Source of the DNA: JASJBU01 sp963797085
GTDB taxonomy: Bacteria > Pseudomonadota > Gammaproteobacteria > Chromatiales > Chromatiaceae
Reading direction: 5' to 3'
Length of the DNA stretch: 64,000 nt
Assembly: GCA_963797085.1 (NCBI GenBank)
Contig: CAWCOA010000026.1
Coordinates: forward strand, 186,001 to 250,000
Of this stretch, positions 1 through 7,616 are shown in pieces. A program made the position numbers and the translations under genes. Positions within the stretch are counted from its first letter, which is position 1. Every line of letters starts with the position of its first letter. The notes beneath the pieces are model-generated. The model made no database searches, had not been told where the DNA came from, and saw only the letters and a program-made list of their open reading frames with translations.

Positions 1-172
1 CACGTTCTTCCGGGGCGTTGTCGATCTGATCGAAGGCGCGCTTCTCGCCGCCGAATTTGGCCGCCTGGACGGTGGTGATCGCCGCTGTCAATGTGGTCTT
101 GCCGTGGTCTACATGACCAATCGTTCCCACGTTGACATGCGGCTTTGTGCGTTCGAATTTTTCCTTGGACAT
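1..172 (-). CDS. tuf: Elongation factor Tu, N-terminal part (cut by window edge)
   Basis: The 57 visible codons read MSKEKFERTKPHVNVG and continue through the P-loop GHVDHGKT, the GTP-binding G1 motif of EF-Tu. EF-Tu delivers aminoacyl-tRNA to the ribosome in the cytoplasm. The start codon lies 72 bases downstream of tRNA-Thr on the same strand, which is the classic gammaproteobacterial tRNA-tufB arrangement, so it is probably co-transcribed with the tRNAs. The rest of the gene lies beyond the left edge. Confidence 0.97.
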   Translation of the reverse strand, partial: MSKEKFERTKPHVNVGTIGHVDHGKTTLTAAITTVQAAKFGGEKRAFDQIDNAPEER

Positions 173-244
173 GAGTGCTCTCCAGTGTTCTCTATACTAT
201 ATATATTAAGGTAAATTCGCGCGCTTCTGCACGCCGTTAGTCAA

Positions 245-320
245 TGGAGCCCAGAAGCAGATTTGAACTGCCGACCTCGCCCTTACCAAGGGCGTGCTCT
301 ACCAACTGAGCTATCTGGGC
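245..320 (-). tRNA. thrT: tRNA-Thr (anticodon GGT)
   Basis: The minus strand folds into a full cloverleaf of 76 nt with encoded CCA. The 7-bp acceptor stem starts GCCCAGA, the anticodon loop carries GGT, and the T loop reads TTCAAAT. It lies between tRNA-Gly and tuf, as in the tufB operon of other gammaproteobacteria. Confidence 0.97.
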
Positions 321-380
321 AAAACTTCAACCCTGTACTCAGGGCCCTCCCAGGCGATTCTGCACTGGGTTTACACTGTA

Positions 381-454
381 TGGAGCGGGTGATGGGAATC
401 GAACCCACGTATTCAGCTTGGAAGGCTGAAGTTCTACCATTGAACTACACCCGC
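381..454 (-). tRNA. glyT: tRNA-Gly (anticodon TCC)
   Basis: The 74-nt cloverleaf on the minus strand has acceptor stem GCGGGTG, anticodon TCC in loop CTTCCAA, T loop TTCGATT and encoded CCA. It is the middle tRNA of the Tyr-Gly-Thr-tuf operon. The spacer between it and tRNA-Tyr is expanded by the repeats at 506-867. Confidence 0.97.
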
Positions 455-505
455 GCTGCCAAGCGACGCGTCGCTTACCAAAACCGCCAATCTCTTTAAC
501 CAATC

Positions 506-867
506 TGGTGGAGGGGGGAGGATTACTCCAGGCATCCTGCCTTACGCCCTCCGGGCCGCCGTGCTCAACACGGCGTTGAAATCGCTCCTGCGATTTCTTC
601 GAACCTCTGATCGGTTCTCATCCTCCCCTACAGCAGGGCGTACTTACCAACCCCGAAGTGATTCCAAAATTTAACACTTCGCATCTGGTGGAGGGGGGAG
701 GATTACTCCAGGCATCCTGCCTTACGCCCTCCGGGCCGCCGTGCTCCACACGGCGTTGAAATCGCTCCTGCGATTTCTTCGAACCTCTGATCGGTTCTCA
801 TCCTCCCCTATAGTACGGGGCGTACTTACTGACCCCGAAGTGATTCCAAAATATAACACTTCGCATC
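506..867 (-). repeat. Two tandem repeats carrying the tRNA-Tyr 3' end (rtT-like array)
   Basis: Two units, 506-685 (180 bp) and 686-867 (182 bp), differ at only a few positions, mainly around 630-637 versus 810-819. Each begins, in plus orientation, with TGGTGGAGGGGGGAGGATT, exactly the last 19 nt of the tRNA-Tyr gene at 868. After that the tRNA and the repeat diverge. On the transcribed minus strand each unit is a chain of hairpins: in the proximal copy the stems are 837-862, 781-797, 758-777, 737-755, 726-736 and 711-721. Several loops contain GGA. The layout matches the 178-bp repeats behind E. coli tyrT, which also carry 19 nt of the tRNA 3' end (known from that locus). I see no convincing protein in the units. 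Confidence 0.93.
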
Positions 868-952
868 TGGTGGAGGGGGGAGGATTCGAACCTCCGAAGG
901 CGGAGCCGTCAGATTTACAGTCTGATCCCTTTGGCCACTCGGGAACCCCTCC
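868..952 (-). tRNA. tyrU: tRNA-Tyr (anticodon GTA)
   Basis: The 85-nt class II tRNA on the minus strand starts GGAGGGGTTCCCGAGTGG, has anticodon GTA in loop CTGTAAA, a long variable arm, T loop TTCGAAT and encoded CCA. It is the first gene of the tRNA-tuf operon, with a good sigma70 promoter directly upstream. Its last 19 nt recur in the two downstream repeats. Confidence 0.97.
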
Positions 953-967
953 AAGCGGAAGCAGCGA

Positions 968-996
968 ATTCTGCCGTTTCACCTAAGCAAAGTCAA
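968..996 (-). promoter_or_regulatory. Sigma70 promoter of the tRNA-tuf operon
   Basis: On the minus strand TTGACT (991-996) and CAGAAT (968-973) are separated by exactly 17 bp and lie about 15 bp before tRNA-Tyr. Five of six bases match consensus at each hexamer or nearly so. This is inferred from position and sequence only. Confidence 0.75.
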
Positions 997-1174
997 CTCT
1001 GATTTCATTAAAATCATGGGTTATTTTAGGCCCCGCAGATCAAACAGAACAGCGTGCGCGGGATTGGTCCCGGCAGTTTTAGCAAAAATCATAATCAAAC
1101 TCATTTATAAAGACTTGCAGCAGGAACTGTTTAGCTTTATTACTAGTCATATTATTTTGAGTCACCTCACAGCA

Positions 1175-2905
1175 ATGAATAAGCCATTATCAATTCTGAC
1201 ACTCTCTTTCGCACTCGCATTATTCGGGTGTGCGGCCAATCAGCCGCAGCTTGCCCTACCGACCAAGACAACTGAGCCTGAGGTTCAGGCGAAACCGCAG
1301 GCCAGCAATCCCAACCAAGGGTCCCTGAGCAGCGGCGTGATCTATGACACCCTGACAGCAGAAATTGCAGCCCAACGCGGGGATTACCAGACAGCATTCA
1401 TCCATGCTTTCCGCGCTGCGGAGCAATCCAGAGCGCCTTCTGCAGCGGAACGCGCTACACAACTCGCACTGCAGGCAAAATTAACCCCCGAAGCCATGCA
1501 AGCCACCCGACTCTGGATCGAATTGAATCCGAACTCACTCGGGGCAAACCAAATCGCAGCCCTGCTCACGGCGAATGCAAAACAACTCACTGAAACCGTC
1601 CATCATCTGCGTGAAGTGGTGAGAATAGCCAATCAAAAAGATCAAAATGGCTACCTGAAAGCTGCCGCAATTGCAGAAAAAGCAGGCCCGCCGGAACAGT
1701 CACTTGCCCTATTGCAGCAAGTCATCCCCAGCGATACAGAAGACCCCAGCGCCCTTTATGCCCTAGCCCTGACCGCCAACCAGGCCAAGCAGTATCAGCT
1801 CGCCGAGCAAAACATCAGGCGCGCCTTGCTGCATAGACCCAGTTGGCCGATGGGAATGCTGCTGCTCAGCCGCACTCTGACTGTCCAGGGCGATAAGGAA
1901 GCAGGACTTGAGATACTCCGACAGGCCGTGCTCAACGCTCCTGATAAAACAGAACTGCGCCTGACCTATGCAAGACTACTGCTTGAAAATCAGCAGCTGG
2001 AAAATTCCCTGGCGCAATTTGAGATTCTCAACCAACAACATGCCAACAATGCAGACATAATTTTTGCCCTCGGCGTCATATCCGCCGAACTCAAGCAATA
2101 CGAGTCGGCGAAAAACTATTTTCAGCAGTTAATTAAAAGCGGCAAGAAACGCGGCGAGTCCCACTTTCAACTTGGCCTGATAGCGCAAAAACAAAAAGAT
2201 CCAGATACAGCTTTAAAGCACTTTTACAAAGTAGATGGCAATGAACAGGCTGATGCCAGAATCCAGATGGCCAGAATACTGGCACAACAAGGGAAGCTCA
2301 ATGAAGCTCGCGAGTTGTTGCATCTGCTGCGCATCCAACTGCCACAGCATGCCATCAAGCTGCATCTGATCGAGGCTGAATTGTTGCGTGATGCGGGTGA
2401 ATACAGCATTGCCAACCAAGTCTACGACCGAGGACTGGCTCTGCATGCGGACGACATCGACCTACTCTACGCCCGGGCTCTGAATGCAGCTGATATGGGA
2501 CAGATCCAGATTTTGGAGCAAGACCTCAACGCCATACTCAAGCGTCAGCCTGATCACGCTGATGCACTCAACGCACTGGGTTATACCCTGGCAGATCAGA
2601 CCGACCGACTCGACGAAGCAAAAATGTACATTCAAAAAGCGCTCAGCCTGAAACCAAACAGCCCGGCCATACTCGACAGCATGGGTTGGATCGAGTTCCG
2701 CCTGGGCAATCTTGAGCAAGCCGCTAATTATCTACGCCAGGCAGCGAAATTGAGTCCGGATGCTGAGATCGCCTCCCATCTGGGCGAAGTACTCTGGCAT
2801 ATGGGCCAGCAGCAGCAGGCGCTGGATGTATGGCGAAAAGCGAATCAGCAGGAACCAGACAACCGCTTCATTAAGCCGGTGATGCAAAGGCTTGGCGCTG
2901 ACTAA
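1175..2905 (+). CDS. TPR-repeat outer-membrane lipoprotein
   Basis: The product has 576 residues from the chosen ATG. That start gives a lipoprotein signal peptide with lipobox LFGC (Cys19); an upstream frame extension to 1016 lacks such a signal. The rest is almost wholly tetratricopeptide repeats, with clear units near the C terminus such as ADALNALGYTLADQ and PAILDSMGWIEFRLG. Proteins of this kind often scaffold envelope complexes. It ends 3 bp before ispE, so they form an operon. In many relatives lolB lies at this junction; here it does not. The exact function is unknown. Confidence 0.88.
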   Translation: MNKPLSILTLSFALALFGCAANQPQLALPTKTTEPEVQAKPQASNPNQGSLSSGVIYDTLTAEIAAQRGDYQTAFIHAFRAAEQSRAPSAAERATQLALQAKLTPEAMQATRLWIELNPNSLGANQIAALLTANAKQLTETVHHLREVVRIANQKDQNGYLKAAAIAEKAGPPEQSLALLQQVIPSDTEDPSALYALALTANQAKQYQLAEQNIRRALLHRPSWPMGMLLLSRTLTVQGDKEAGLEILRQAVLNAPDKTELRLTYARLLLENQQLENSLAQFEILNQQHANNADIIFALGVISAELKQYESAKNYFQQLIKSGKKRGESHFQLGLIAQKQKDPDTALKHFYKVDGNEQADARIQMARILAQQGKLNEARELLHLLRIQLPQHAIKLHLIEAELLRDAGEYSIANQVYDRGLALHADDIDLLYARALNAADMGQIQILEQDLNAILKRQPDHADALNALGYTLADQTDRLDEAKMYIQKALSLKPNSPAILDSMGWIEFRLGNLEQAANYLRQAAKLSPDAEIASHLGEVLWHMGQQQQALDVWRKANQQEPDNRFIKPVMQRLGAD

Positions 2906-2908
2906 TCC

Positions 2909-3757
2909 ATGGCAAAAACAAGCGCCGCCTGGCCGGCGCCGGCAAAGCTCAACCTGCTGTTGCGCATCGTCGGTCGCCGCGCCAATGGCTATCATGAGCT
3001 ACAGACAGTTTTCCAATTCCTTGACCATCAGGATCATCTCTTTTTCTCTGCACGCTCCGATGGCCGGATTGTTATCCGCAACCCATTGCCAGGCGTTGCC
3101 CAGGAACAGGACCTGACATTCCGCGCGGCCCGCCTGTTGCAGGTGAAAACCCACAACAAACAAGGCGTCACGATCACACTCGATAAACGGCTTCCGATGG
3201 GCGGCGGTCTGGGTGGGGGCAGCTCTGATGCCGCTACGACCCTGCTTGCCCTCAACCAGATCTGGGAGACCCGTCTCAACATGAAACAATTGGCGGAACT
3301 CGGCATCTCCCTGGGTGCTGACGTACCGGTATTCATTGGTGGTCAGGCCGCCTGGGCTGAAGGCGTTGGCGACCAGTTGCTTGCGATAGACCTGCCTGAA
3401 CCCTGGTACCTGATACTGACCCCGGATTGTCACGTCTCAACCGCTTCTGTCTTTGCGTCACCCGAGTTGACACGCAACTCACCCAGGATCAAAATACGCG
3501 ACTTTCTAGAGGGCGAAAGAAACAACGACTGCCTGCCTGTGGTGCGCAAGCTTTATCCACAAGTGGCGGAGGCCCTTGACTGGCTAGACAGGCATGCGCC
3601 GGCGCAAATGACGGGTACCGGAGCTTGTGTATTCGCAGCATTCCCAAATGAAGCTGCAGCAAACGATGTGTTTAGCCAGTTGCCCGGTGACCTGCGGGGA
3701 TTTGTCGCAAGGGGAACTAACCGCTCTCCATTACTCGACAAAATGAGAAGCAACTGA
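2909..3757 (+). CDS. ispE: 4-diphosphocytidyl-2-C-methyl-D-erythritol kinase
   Basis: IspE phosphorylates CDP-methylerythritol with ATP in the MEP isoprenoid pathway in the cytoplasm. The 282-residue length is normal. PAKLNLLLRI at residues 11-20 and the glycine-rich GHMP-kinase ATP loop PMGGGLGGGSSDAA at 96-109 are intact, and TGTGACVFAAF near the C terminus is the third GHMP motif. The start is 3 bp after the TPR gene. tRNA-Gln and prs follow, the common gammaproteobacterial order. Confidence 0.96.
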   Translation: MAKTSAAWPAPAKLNLLLRIVGRRANGYHELQTVFQFLDHQDHLFFSARSDGRIVIRNPLPGVAQEQDLTFRAARLLQVKTHNKQGVTITLDKRLPMGGGLGGGSSDAATTLLALNQIWETRLNMKQLAELGISLGADVPVFIGGQAAWAEGVGDQLLAIDLPEPWYLILTPDCHVSTASVFASPELTRNSPRIKIRDFLEGERNNDCLPVVRKLYPQVAEALDWLDRHAPAQMTGTGACVFAAFPNEAAANDVFSQLPGDLRGFVARGTNRSPLLDKMRSN

Positions 3758-3858
3758 ACCCTGCTTGGGCGCCAAACGGTAAGACACTGGGATTCGGTCC
3801 CGGCATGCAAGGCTTAGATAAATTCGTCAGGTACGAATTTTAACGACCGGAGGGAGCC

Positions 3859-3902
3859 AGCCGGGTGAGCCATGAATGAGGAGCTAATCGTACCACCCGG
3901 CT
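3859..3902. other. Inverted repeat between ispE and tRNA-Gln
   Basis: AGCCGGGTG at 3859-3867 and CACCCGGCT at 3894-3902 are perfect 9-bp complements around a 26-nt loop that contains ATGAATGAGGAG. No T-run follows on the plus strand, so it is not a standard intrinsic terminator. It may be an RNA structure in the tRNA-Gln leader. The rest of 3758-3947 shows no gene. Confidence 0.5.
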
Positions 3903-3947
3903 GTGGCGGAAAGGTTAGCAGTCAGTCAGACATATATATGATTTTTT

Positions 3948-4022
3948 TGGGGCGTCGCCAAGCGGCTAGGCACCAGGTTTTGATCCTGGCATACGTTGGT
4001 TCGAATCCAACCGCCCCAGCCA
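3948..4022 (+). tRNA. glnU: tRNA-Gln (anticodon TTG)
   Basis: The 75-nt cloverleaf has acceptor pairing TGGGGCG with CGCCCCA, anticodon TTG in loop TTTTGAT, T loop TTCGAAT and encoded CCA. It lies between ispE and prs, a common position in this class of bacteria. Confidence 0.97.
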
Positions 4023-4215
4023 AACACTGCTGTGAGGATGAGTATCTGGTGACATCAACCGTCCCAGGCGCAGGGCTCCAGCCTAACTAGCCCAGCATGA
4101 TTCAGGGCATTCAGGTCGGATAGGGTTTGTAATGGCAGTTGAGTCCTGGTCGCCACACTGCTTGATAATACATGCCATTCACTGACAGATATTCAATGAC
4201 CTAGGGGATGCCGCT

Positions 4216-5169
4216 TTGCCTTCAAGCTCTATCATGGTTTTTTCCGGTAATGCGAATCTGGAACTGACTAACGAAATCGTCACACATCTCAACATCCCCC
4301 TGGGCAAGATACACGTTGGCCGCTTCAGTGATGGCGAAGTAATGGCCGAAGTCCAGGAAAATGTCCGGGGCCGGGACGTTTTTATCGTCCAACCCACCTC
4401 TGCACCCACCAATGAAAACCTCATGGAACTGCTGGTGATGATCGACGCGATGCGCTGGTCATCCGCCAAGCGCATTACCGCTGTGATCCCCTATTTCGGC
4501 TATGCGCGACAGGATCGGCGGCCGCGTTCTGCCCGCGTGCCGATCACGGCTCGGCTGGCTGCGAAGATGATCGGTGCTGCGGGGGCCAACCGGGTCTTAA
4601 CGGTCGACCTGCACGCTGACCAGATTGTCGGCTTCTTCGACACCCCGGTAGACAATGTGTATGCCTCACCATTGCTGTTAGGTGATGTCTGGCGTCAGAA
4701 ATATCCCGATCTGATGGTGGTCTCTCCCGACGTTGGCGGTGTAGTGAGAGCGCGTGCGCTGGCCAAGCGCCTGGATGATGCCGAACTGGCTATCATCGAC
4801 AAACGCCGCCCCCGACCGAATGAGGCCAAGATCATGAACATCATTGGTAAGGTGGAAGGCCGCAGCTGTGTCATCATTGATGATCTGGTGGATACCGCCG
4901 GGACCCTTTGCCAGGCCGCCAATGCATTGAAGGAACACGGCGCAGCCAAAGTGGTGGCATACTGCACCCATCCCGTCCTGTCTGGCCCTGCGGTGGCCAA
5001 TATCAACAACTCCAGACTGGACGAACTGGTCGTCACCAACACCATAGCACTTTCTCCAGAAGCCCACGCCTGTGAACGAATTCGCCAGGTCAGCATTGCA
5101 GAACTTCTCGCCGAAACCATGCGTCGTGTCAGTAACGAGGAGTCTGTCAGTTCGCTGTTCATTGACTGA
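4216..5169 (+). CDS. prs: Ribose-phosphate pyrophosphokinase
   Basis: Prs makes PRPP from ribose 5-phosphate and ATP, feeding purine, pyrimidine, histidine, tryptophan and NAD synthesis. The 317 residues match the family length. VFSGNANLELTNEI near the N terminus, DLHADQIVGFFDTPVD and the PRPP-binding loop VIIDDLVDTAGT are present. I chose the TTG at 4216 because AGGGG lies 8 bp upstream; ATG at 4234 (product starting MVFSGNA) is the alternative. The gene follows tRNA-Gln by 193 bp, in which I see no other gene. Confidence 0.95.
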   Translation: MPSSSIMVFSGNANLELTNEIVTHLNIPLGKIHVGRFSDGEVMAEVQENVRGRDVFIVQPTSAPTNENLMELLVMIDAMRWSSAKRITAVIPYFGYARQDRRPRSARVPITARLAAKMIGAAGANRVLTVDLHADQIVGFFDTPVDNVYASPLLLGDVWRQKYPDLMVVSPDVGGVVRARALAKRLDDAELAIIDKRRPRPNEAKIMNIIGKVEGRSCVIIDDLVDTAGTLCQAANALKEHGAAKVVAYCTHPVLSGPAVANINNSRLDELVVTNTIALSPEAHACERIRQVSIAELLAETMRRVSNEESVSSLFID

Positions 5170-5308
5170 CAGACAGCCGCCGACCGCAAAGACAGGCTCC
5201 ATGACGGGGCTCGATACTCGTAACTTACACCGCTTGTACTTTCACACCACCAGGCCCTAGCACTCTAACCAGATTGCGAGAGGCACTGGAAAAAACCTGC
5301 GTTTCTGT

Positions 5309-5352
5309 TAGAATCGCGCGCTCGCCGCAGGACGGCGAACAAACTCGCCGTC
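5309..5352 (+). promoter_or_regulatory. rplY leader: -10 box and two competing hairpins
   Basis: TAGAAT at 5309-5314 looks like a -10 box. Just downstream, CGGCGA (5333-5338) can pair with TCGCCG upstream (5322-5327, loop CAGGA). Extended to GACGGCGA (5331-5338), it can instead pair with TCGCCGTC downstream (5345-5352, loop ACAAAC). The two stems exclude each other. L25 is known to control its own mRNA in E. coli, so this leader may be the control site; that link is inference. Confidence 0.4.
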
Positions 5353-5395
5353 CAGGTCGCGGGGCGGCGGTTTCTCACCATTACAGGAGATTGCA

Positions 5396-6035
5396 ATGTC
5401 TGCCAATTTTACAGTAAACGCTGAACAACGGACCGATACAGGGAAAGGTGCGAGCCGCCGCCTGCGTCGGACCGGACTAATCCCCGGGATACTCTATGGC
5501 GCCCACCAGAGAGCCAACTATGATCTCCCTGGCTCACCATGAACTGATTCACCAGCTGGAGGATCAAGCTTTTTACTCCAACCTGCTCACTCTCAATCTG
5601 GCAGGCCAGAAAGAAACCGTGGTACTGAAGGACCTGCAACGTCACCCCGCCAAACCCTTTGTCATCCATGCAGACTTTCTGCGTGTACAGGCTGACGAAA
5701 AGATTCGCTTGAACGTACCTTTACATTTCATCAACGAGGAGGCATGCCCCGGTATCAAAGCCGGCGGCCAGGCCAGCCATCTGCTGACCGACGTGGAGAT
5801 CAGCTGTCTGCCGAAGGATCTGCCGGAATTCATCGAGGTCGATATGTCCGCAATGGAAATTGGCGACGCCATTCATCTCTCTGAACTGAAACTGCCCGCC
5901 GGCGTAGAATACCCCAGCAGTGAGGGTGAAGACTTCATCATAGCCAACATCCACGTTGTCCACTTGAGTGAGGAAGAGGAAGGTGAAGAAGGCGAAGAAG
6001 GCGGAGCGGGCGAAGAAGGCGAAGCAATCGAGTAA
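5396..6035 (+). CDS. rplY: 50S ribosomal protein L25/Ctc (single-base frameshift)
   Basis: L25 binds 5S rRNA loop E in the large subunit. The ATG at 5396 follows an AGGAG site and reads MSANFTVNAEQRTDTGKGAS up to LYGAH, then meets a stop at about 5540. One frame over, the expected EPTMISLAHHELIHQLEDQ continues to 6035. Removing one base near 5508-5513 (CCAGAGAGCC) restores a roughly 212-residue protein with the C-terminal CTC domain and an acidic tail rich in Glu and Gly. L25 is normally intact, so a sequence error is likely. Confidence 0.9.
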
Positions 6036-6043
6036 TCCACTGC

Positions 6044-6072
6044 AACATGGAGGACCTTGAGTCCTCCATGTT
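6044..6072 (+). terminator. Perfect hairpin between rplY and pth
   Basis: AACATGGAGGAC (6044-6055), loop CTTGA, GTCCTCCATGTT (6061-6072) form a perfect 12-bp stem 8 bp after the rplY stop. No run of T follows, so it may be an attenuator, an RNA-stability hairpin or a weak terminator. Confidence 0.5.
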
Positions 6073-6093
6073 CAGCAAAGCATCCAGCTCCAG

Positions 6094-6680
6094 ATGTCAT
6101 CTTCCCCCATCAAATTGATCGTTGGCCTGGGCAATCCAGGTAAAGAGTACGAAGAGACCCGGCACAATGCCGGCTTCTGGTTTGTAGACCTCCTCGCCAG
6201 GCGCCACAATGCAACCTTCAAAGCAGAATCCCGCCACCATGGACAGGTTTGCCGGCTTGACCCTGCACGGCCAGGACTGTCGACTGCTGAAACCCTCAAC
6301 CTTCATGAACCGCAGTGGCCAGTCTGTATCCAGTCTTGCCAGCTATTTCAGAATCACAGCCGATGAGATTCTGGTTGCCCATGATGAACTGGACCTACCA
6401 GCTGGCGCCGTCCGACTCAAGTCCGGCGGGGGACATGCCGGGCATAATGGCTTGAGAGACATGATGAGCGCACTCGGCAACAAGGACTTTCCATCGCCTG
6501 CGGATTGGCATCGATCATCCGAACGATCGCCGGGCAGTGGTGAATTATGTTGTCAACAGCCCTTCCAAGGCGGATCGTAAACTCATTGAGCAAAACCTCG
6601 AGGACGCTGCAGACTGCCTGGAAGACATCATTTCCGGAAACATGCAGCGTGCAATGAATAAACTGCATACCACCCGATAA
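6094..6680 (+). CDS. pth: Peptidyl-tRNA hydrolase (two frameshifts)
   Basis: Pth recycles peptidyl-tRNA released from stalled ribosomes and is normally essential. LIVGLGNPGKEYEETRHNAGFWFVD gives the N-terminal core with the catalytic His, split here as LIVGLGNPGKEY and TRHNAGFWFVD. The reading then shifts one base at 6246-6247 (extra G) into FAGLTLHGQDCRLLKPSTFM and HDELDLP, and again at 6488-6490 (extra T) into RLRIGIDHPNDRRAVVNYV, ending at TAA 6678. With both bases removed the product is about 194 residues, normal for Pth. ychF, often next, is absent. Confidence 0.88.
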
Positions 6681-6846
6681 CCCGGCTCATCCCCATCACA
6701 CACGGCCTGTTCCCCGTGCTTTGCTTGCAAGCTGCCATCTGTAAAACAGTTTGAACTCATTCTACTATTCACGTGATAAGCTGGATTTATATTATTGTTT
6801 GCTTATAATTGATTCATACCTACCTAACCCGTAACAGGCCGAACCA

Positions 6847-7602
6847 ATGAAGCTGTTTTACATTGCAACCGCCCTGCTGATGCACTTGTCCAGCGCAGCT
6901 TGCGGCACTGAAAGTGAGCCAGAAGCTCTTGCGTTGCTGCAAAAGAGCGAGGCATTGATGCGCTCTCCAGCCACGCTGGCTGAATACCAGGTCGACATCA
7001 TCCGCCCTGACTGGCAGCGCACCATGACTTTCCGCAGCCTGGACGACCATGTAAATAAACGCTTCCGCATGGAAATTCTCTCGCCGCGAAAAACCAAGGG
7101 AACGGTTTTTTTGAAAATCGACAACAAGCTTTCAATGTACCTGCCGAAACTGCGCCGGCAGATTGCCATATCACCCGCCATGATGCATGACGCCTGGATG
7201 GGTTCTGATTTCAACAATCAGGATTTGCTGGAAACCGACTCTATGATCAGCAGCTACACTCATCGCATCACCAAACGCGAGGGTAGTGATAAAAATGCGA
7301 TCATCAGCATCGAATCCATACCTCACCCGGACGCCACGGTATCCTGGCTCAGGCTGGAACATCGACTGCGGACTGACGGCACACCCATCGATGTGACCTA
7401 CATCTGCAAACGAGGCAATCCCGCACGCAGGCTGGAGTTTGATACACCTATGGAGATGGACGGGAGGATCCTGCCCACCCGTTGGAACATGGTGTCTCTC
7501 AGAGAAGAGGGTAAACGAACCACCATTACGCTGAAATCCATCGATTTCGATACAGCATTGAATGAAGAACTCTTCACGCCAATGCACAAGAGCAAAAAGT
7601 AG
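6847..7602 (+). CDS. LolA-like outer-membrane lipoprotein-sorting family protein
   Basis: The 251-residue product has a signal peptide (MKLFYIATALLMHLSSAACG) and the DAWMGSDF motif at 115-122 typical of the LolA-like family often named outer-membrane lipoprotein-sorting protein. It is thus a periplasmic carrier of a hydrophobic ligand or lipoprotein. It lies 14 bp before two FtsX-type permeases and an ATPase, so it probably hands cargo taken by that transporter towards the outer membrane. A possible -10 TATAAT lies at 6804-6809. A second member of the family is at 16255-17231. The cargo is unknown. Confidence 0.82.
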   Translation: MKLFYIATALLMHLSSAACGTESEPEALALLQKSEALMRSPATLAEYQVDIIRPDWQRTMTFRSLDDHVNKRFRMEILSPRKTKGTVFLKIDNKLSMYLPKLRRQIAISPAMMHDAWMGSDFNNQDLLETDSMISSYTHRITKREGSDKNAIISIESIPHPDATVSWLRLEHRLRTDGTPIDVTYICKRGNPARRLEFDTPMEMDGRILPTRWNMVSLREEGKRTTITLKSIDFDTALNEELFTPMHKSKK

Positions 7603-7616
7603 AACGGGGCTAAGCC

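Noticed and set aside
506..867. CRISPR array or phage attachment site
   Set aside because: There are only two long units that are near-identical throughout, with no short repeats and spacers. No integrase lies nearby, and the tRNA-end duplication matches the tyrT-type pattern better.
722..986. Open frames of 81-86 codons on both strands across the tRNA-Tyr gene
   Set aside because: They are translations of the tRNA and the adjoining repeat; they lack ribosome sites and the DNA is explained by the RNA gene.
1016..1174. N-terminal extension of the TPR lipoprotein
   Set aside because: The extra 53 codons cross the promoter region and would bury the lipoprotein signal that starts at 1175.
4678..5202. 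164-174-codon minus-strand frames under prs
   Set aside because: Both are shadows of the intact prs gene and resemble no protein.
6804..6809. A strong promoter before the LolA-like gene
   Set aside because: TATAAT is present, but the best -35 at 16-17 bp spacing is poor, so I mention it only within the gene entry.
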